DNA of 64,000 nt from Halomonas sp. ML-15 (GTDB lineage: Bacteria; Pseudomonadota; Gammaproteobacteria; Pseudomonadales; Halomonadaceae): the NCBI RefSeq assembly GCF_014779595.1, contig NZ_JACXZT010000003.1, positions 267,270 through 331,269 of the forward strand, written 5' to 3'. Below, piece after piece: positions 62,225 to 64,000 of the stretch. Under the pieces are notes generated by a model. It was not told the DNA's origin. It was given only the letters and a program-made list of their open reading frames with translations, and ran no database searches. Made by a program: the position numbers and the translations under genes. The number at the start of each line of letters is the position of its first letter. The stretch's first letter is position 1.

Positions 62225-63895
62225 ATGGAAAATATATCAGTAAAGAAGATGGTGGCGATCCCCCTCTTGTTATTGCTTGGTATGATCGTGTTATTGGGCG
62301 GTATGGGTATGATGGCAGAGCGTGAAGCGGCTCAGGTGCTGACTGAAATCAACCAGATCAGCGCCCAGCAGGCGAGCGCTGCCAACCGGGCGGAAACCAA
62401 CCTGATGGAAGTGCGTGTGCGGCTGGAAAGGATGGTACAGCATTACCGCAGCGATCGGCCCGAGAGGGCGCAGGTGGCGCTAGAGGAAGCGCTCCAAGCG
62501 CTCTCCAGGAGCGATGCGCGAATCGACTCGCTCGCCAATGTCACGCTGCCCGAAGGCTCCGAACGGCGAGTGTTGATCGACAACATAGTGGATGGATACC
62601 AGCATGTCGTTAGTGATGCGCTGCGCGGCGATCTCGACAGCGCCCGGTTCGACGCCATCGAGCGCCAACTTGACCCTATAAACCAGCGGTTTGTTGCCTT
62701 TAGCGAGGCAATTGACACCTTTAATCGTTATGCCCTTGAAAGAGGCAGCCGGGTACATGCCGATAGTGTCAGAGATGGACAGGTCTTATTGGCAACGGTA
62801 GCGGTACTAATAGTGGTTGCCGTCGGGCTTTATTTGGTCATGCAGCGCTTGCTTAATCGGTTGCTGGTCTCACCATTACAGCGTGCCGTACAAGTTTGTG
62901 AGAACATCGCCAAAGGCGACCTGACCAGCGACATAGATGCCAAAGGGCATAATGAGATGGGGCGCTTGTATGCTGCGATGGCTAATATGCAGGAGCGCCT
63001 CGAAGAGATGATCGGCACACTGCACCAGAGTAGCGAAGCGGTCGCCAGTAGTTCGCAGCAAATTGCCAGTGGTAGTCAGGACCTGGCATCGCGTACCGAG
63101 CAGCAGGCCGCGGCGCTACAGCAAACCGCGGCGAGCATGGACGAGATATCCTCCATCGTCCGCCAGAACGCCGAGACCGCGAGCCAGGCCGAACGGCTGA
63201 CTCAGGAGGCCTCGCGCAAGGCCGAAAACGGCCAGCAAACGTCCCATCAGAACAGCCAACTGATGCATGGGTTGGAAGAGAGCTCGAAGCGTATCAATGA
63301 GATTATTCAGGTCATCGACTCGATCGCCTTTCAAACCAACATACTGGCCTTGAATGCGTCGGTCGAGGCGGCCCGGGCGGGTGAGCACGGCCGCGGGTTC
63401 GCGGTCGTCGCCAGCGAAGTCCGCTCGTTGGCGACCCGAACGTCTAACTCCTCGAAAGAGATCCGTCATATGATCGAGGACATCTCCCAACGTATCATCG
63501 AAGGCGCCAATCAGGCCCAGCAGAATGGCAAAAGCATGGATGACATCAATCAGGCGGTGATAAAGGTCAATGACATGATGCAGGCCCTGGCGCTGGCGGC
63601 TAAAGAGCAAGAAACCGGCATCGACCAGATCAGCACTGCGGTGACCGAGATGGACTCCGCGACCCAGGAAAACGTGTCACTGGTCGAGGAAACCAGCACG
63701 GCGTCCGCGTCGCTGCAGCATGAAGCCAGCTCCCTGGCCGAGCTTGTCGCCACGTTCCGGCTTGCCCGTGCCCAGCACAGCGCTCCTACACGGTCCAATG
63801 CGTCCGTGGCTCCGCGCTTGCAGCAGCCAGATGCAAGCGTAACGGGCGCCAAGCATGCGCCATCTCGTACTACTCCGGAGTGGGACACGTTCTAG
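62225..63895 (+). CDS. Methyl-accepting chemotaxis protein
   Basis: A 556-residue chemoreceptor. TM1 covers about 9-30, an all-helical periplasmic domain about 31-185 (four-helix-bundle type), TM2 about 187-208, HAMP about 210-262. The cytoplasmic signalling hairpin has [20 protein letters not shown] and [20 protein letters not shown]. It ends EWDTF, the xWxxF pentapeptide that tethers CheR and CheB. The ligand is unknown. ATG at 62225 starts the hydrophobic N-terminus. The stop TAG lies in a CTAG that borders an insertion sequence. Confidence 0.93.
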   Translation: MENISVKKMVAIPLLLLLGMIVLLGGMGMMAEREAAQVLTEINQISAQQASAANRAETNLMEVRVRLERMVQHYRSDRPERAQVALEEALQALSRSDARIDSLANVTLPEGSERRVLIDNIVDGYQHVVSDALRGDLDSARFDAIERQLDPINQRFVAFSEAIDTFNRYALERGSRVHADSVRDGQVLLATVAVLIVVAVGLYLVMQRLLNRLLVSPLQRAVQVCENIAKGDLTSDIDAKGHNEMGRLYAAMANMQERLEEMIGTLHQSSEAVASSSQQIASGSQDLASRTEQQAAALQQTAASMDEISSIVRQNAETASQAERLTQEASRKAENGQQTSHQNSQLMHGLEESSKRINEIIQVIDSIAFQTNILALNASVEAARAGEHGRGFAVVASEVRSLATRTSNSSKEIRHMIEDISQRIIEGANQAQQNGKSMDDINQAVIKVNDMMQALALAAKEQETGIDQISTAVTEMDSATQENVSLVEETSTASASLQHEASSLAELVATFRLARAQHSAPTRSNASVAPRLQQPDASVTGAKHAPSRTTPEWDTF

Positions 63896-64000
63896 GTTTT
63901 GTACGAAAAGTCGGCACGTAGGCAACGATCTATGCAAGCCAGGCATACCATGGCGCGAAAGCTGCGGGCCAGCTTGTCATAGCGCGTGGCGATTCGCCGT
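63892..64000 (-). mobile_element. IS5-like insertion sequence end with transposase C-terminus (partial)
   Basis: On the minus strand the frame reads RRIATRYDKLARSFRAMVCL and ends at TAG (63894-63892). RRIATRYDKLA is the well-known C-terminus of IS5-family (IS427-like) DDE transposases. The IS edge seems to lie directly after CTAG at 63892-63895, with a tip GGTTTTGTACGAAAAGTCGG that should be one terminal inverted repeat. The remainder of the element is outside the window. Confidence 0.8.

Noticed and set aside
1..64000. CRISPR array
   Set aside because: No series of regularly spaced direct repeats was seen, and no cas-like genes are present.

Overview
The window looks like the chromosome of a motile, halophilic gammaproteobacterium, most likely Halomonas or a close relative. 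This is inferred from the high GC content, a flg/fli flagellar set of gammaproteobacterial type, tig-clpP-clpX-lon-hupB-ppiD synteny, an osmF-yehYXW type osmoprotectant importer, and proteins with familiar gammaproteobacterial relatives. No database search was possible, so the genus is an inference.

Layout. 1-9.2 kb holds the end of flgD and then flgEFGHIJKL (+), with a sigma-28 promoter before flgKL. 9.2-21.5 kb is a catabolic block for pipecolate, 2-aminoadipate and 2-oxoadipate (the lysine degradation branch): amaB, an NhaC-type antiporter and amaA (-), a LysR regulator (+), a second LysR paralogue with a TAXI-type TRAP transporter (-), then an aminotransferase and hglS (+). 21.6-33.6 kb returns to flagella: fliFGHIJK and fliLMNOPQR on the minus strand and fliE divergent on the plus strand. 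33.7-38.7 kb has a DUF2789 protein, a type I asparaginase, an esterase-like lipoprotein, flaG, and luxS-mtnN and folD. 38.9-39.4 kb carries tRNA-Pro, tRNA-Arg and two tRNA-His genes. 39.7-48.1 kb is the protein quality-control block tig, clpP, clpX, lon, hupB, ppiD. 48.2-53.9 kb has a probably Zur-controlled COG0523 GTPase, lpxH, ppiB, glnS and cysS. 54-55.7 kb is a HipA/HipB-type toxin-antitoxin operon behind three evenly spaced operators. 55.9-62 kb has an M20-family amidohydrolase, DUF1853 and the osmoprotectant ABC operon. The window ends with a chemoreceptor gene whose stop codon abuts an IS5-like transposase.

How the parts work together. AmaA and AmaB would turn L-pipecolate into 2-aminoadipate, the aminotransferase would give 2-oxoadipate, and HglS would convert that to D-2-hydroxyglutarate. 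Two LysR paralogues and a 23-bp motif found both before amaB and before the TAXI gene suggest these units form one regulon. LuxS and MtnN together recycle S-adenosylhomocysteine and produce AI-2.

The least ordinary observation is the TAXI solute-binding protein at 17562-18563. Its two halves are in the reverse of the family order, behind an intact lipoprotein signal, as expected for a circular permutation. Its partner permease has its N-terminal codons thrown out of frame by a run of nine A residues. Other points of interest are the three-operator hip promoter, the Zur-like site, a flaG sigma-28 promoter built into a perfect inverted repeat, and an IS insertion at CTAG that supplies a stop codon to genes on both strands.
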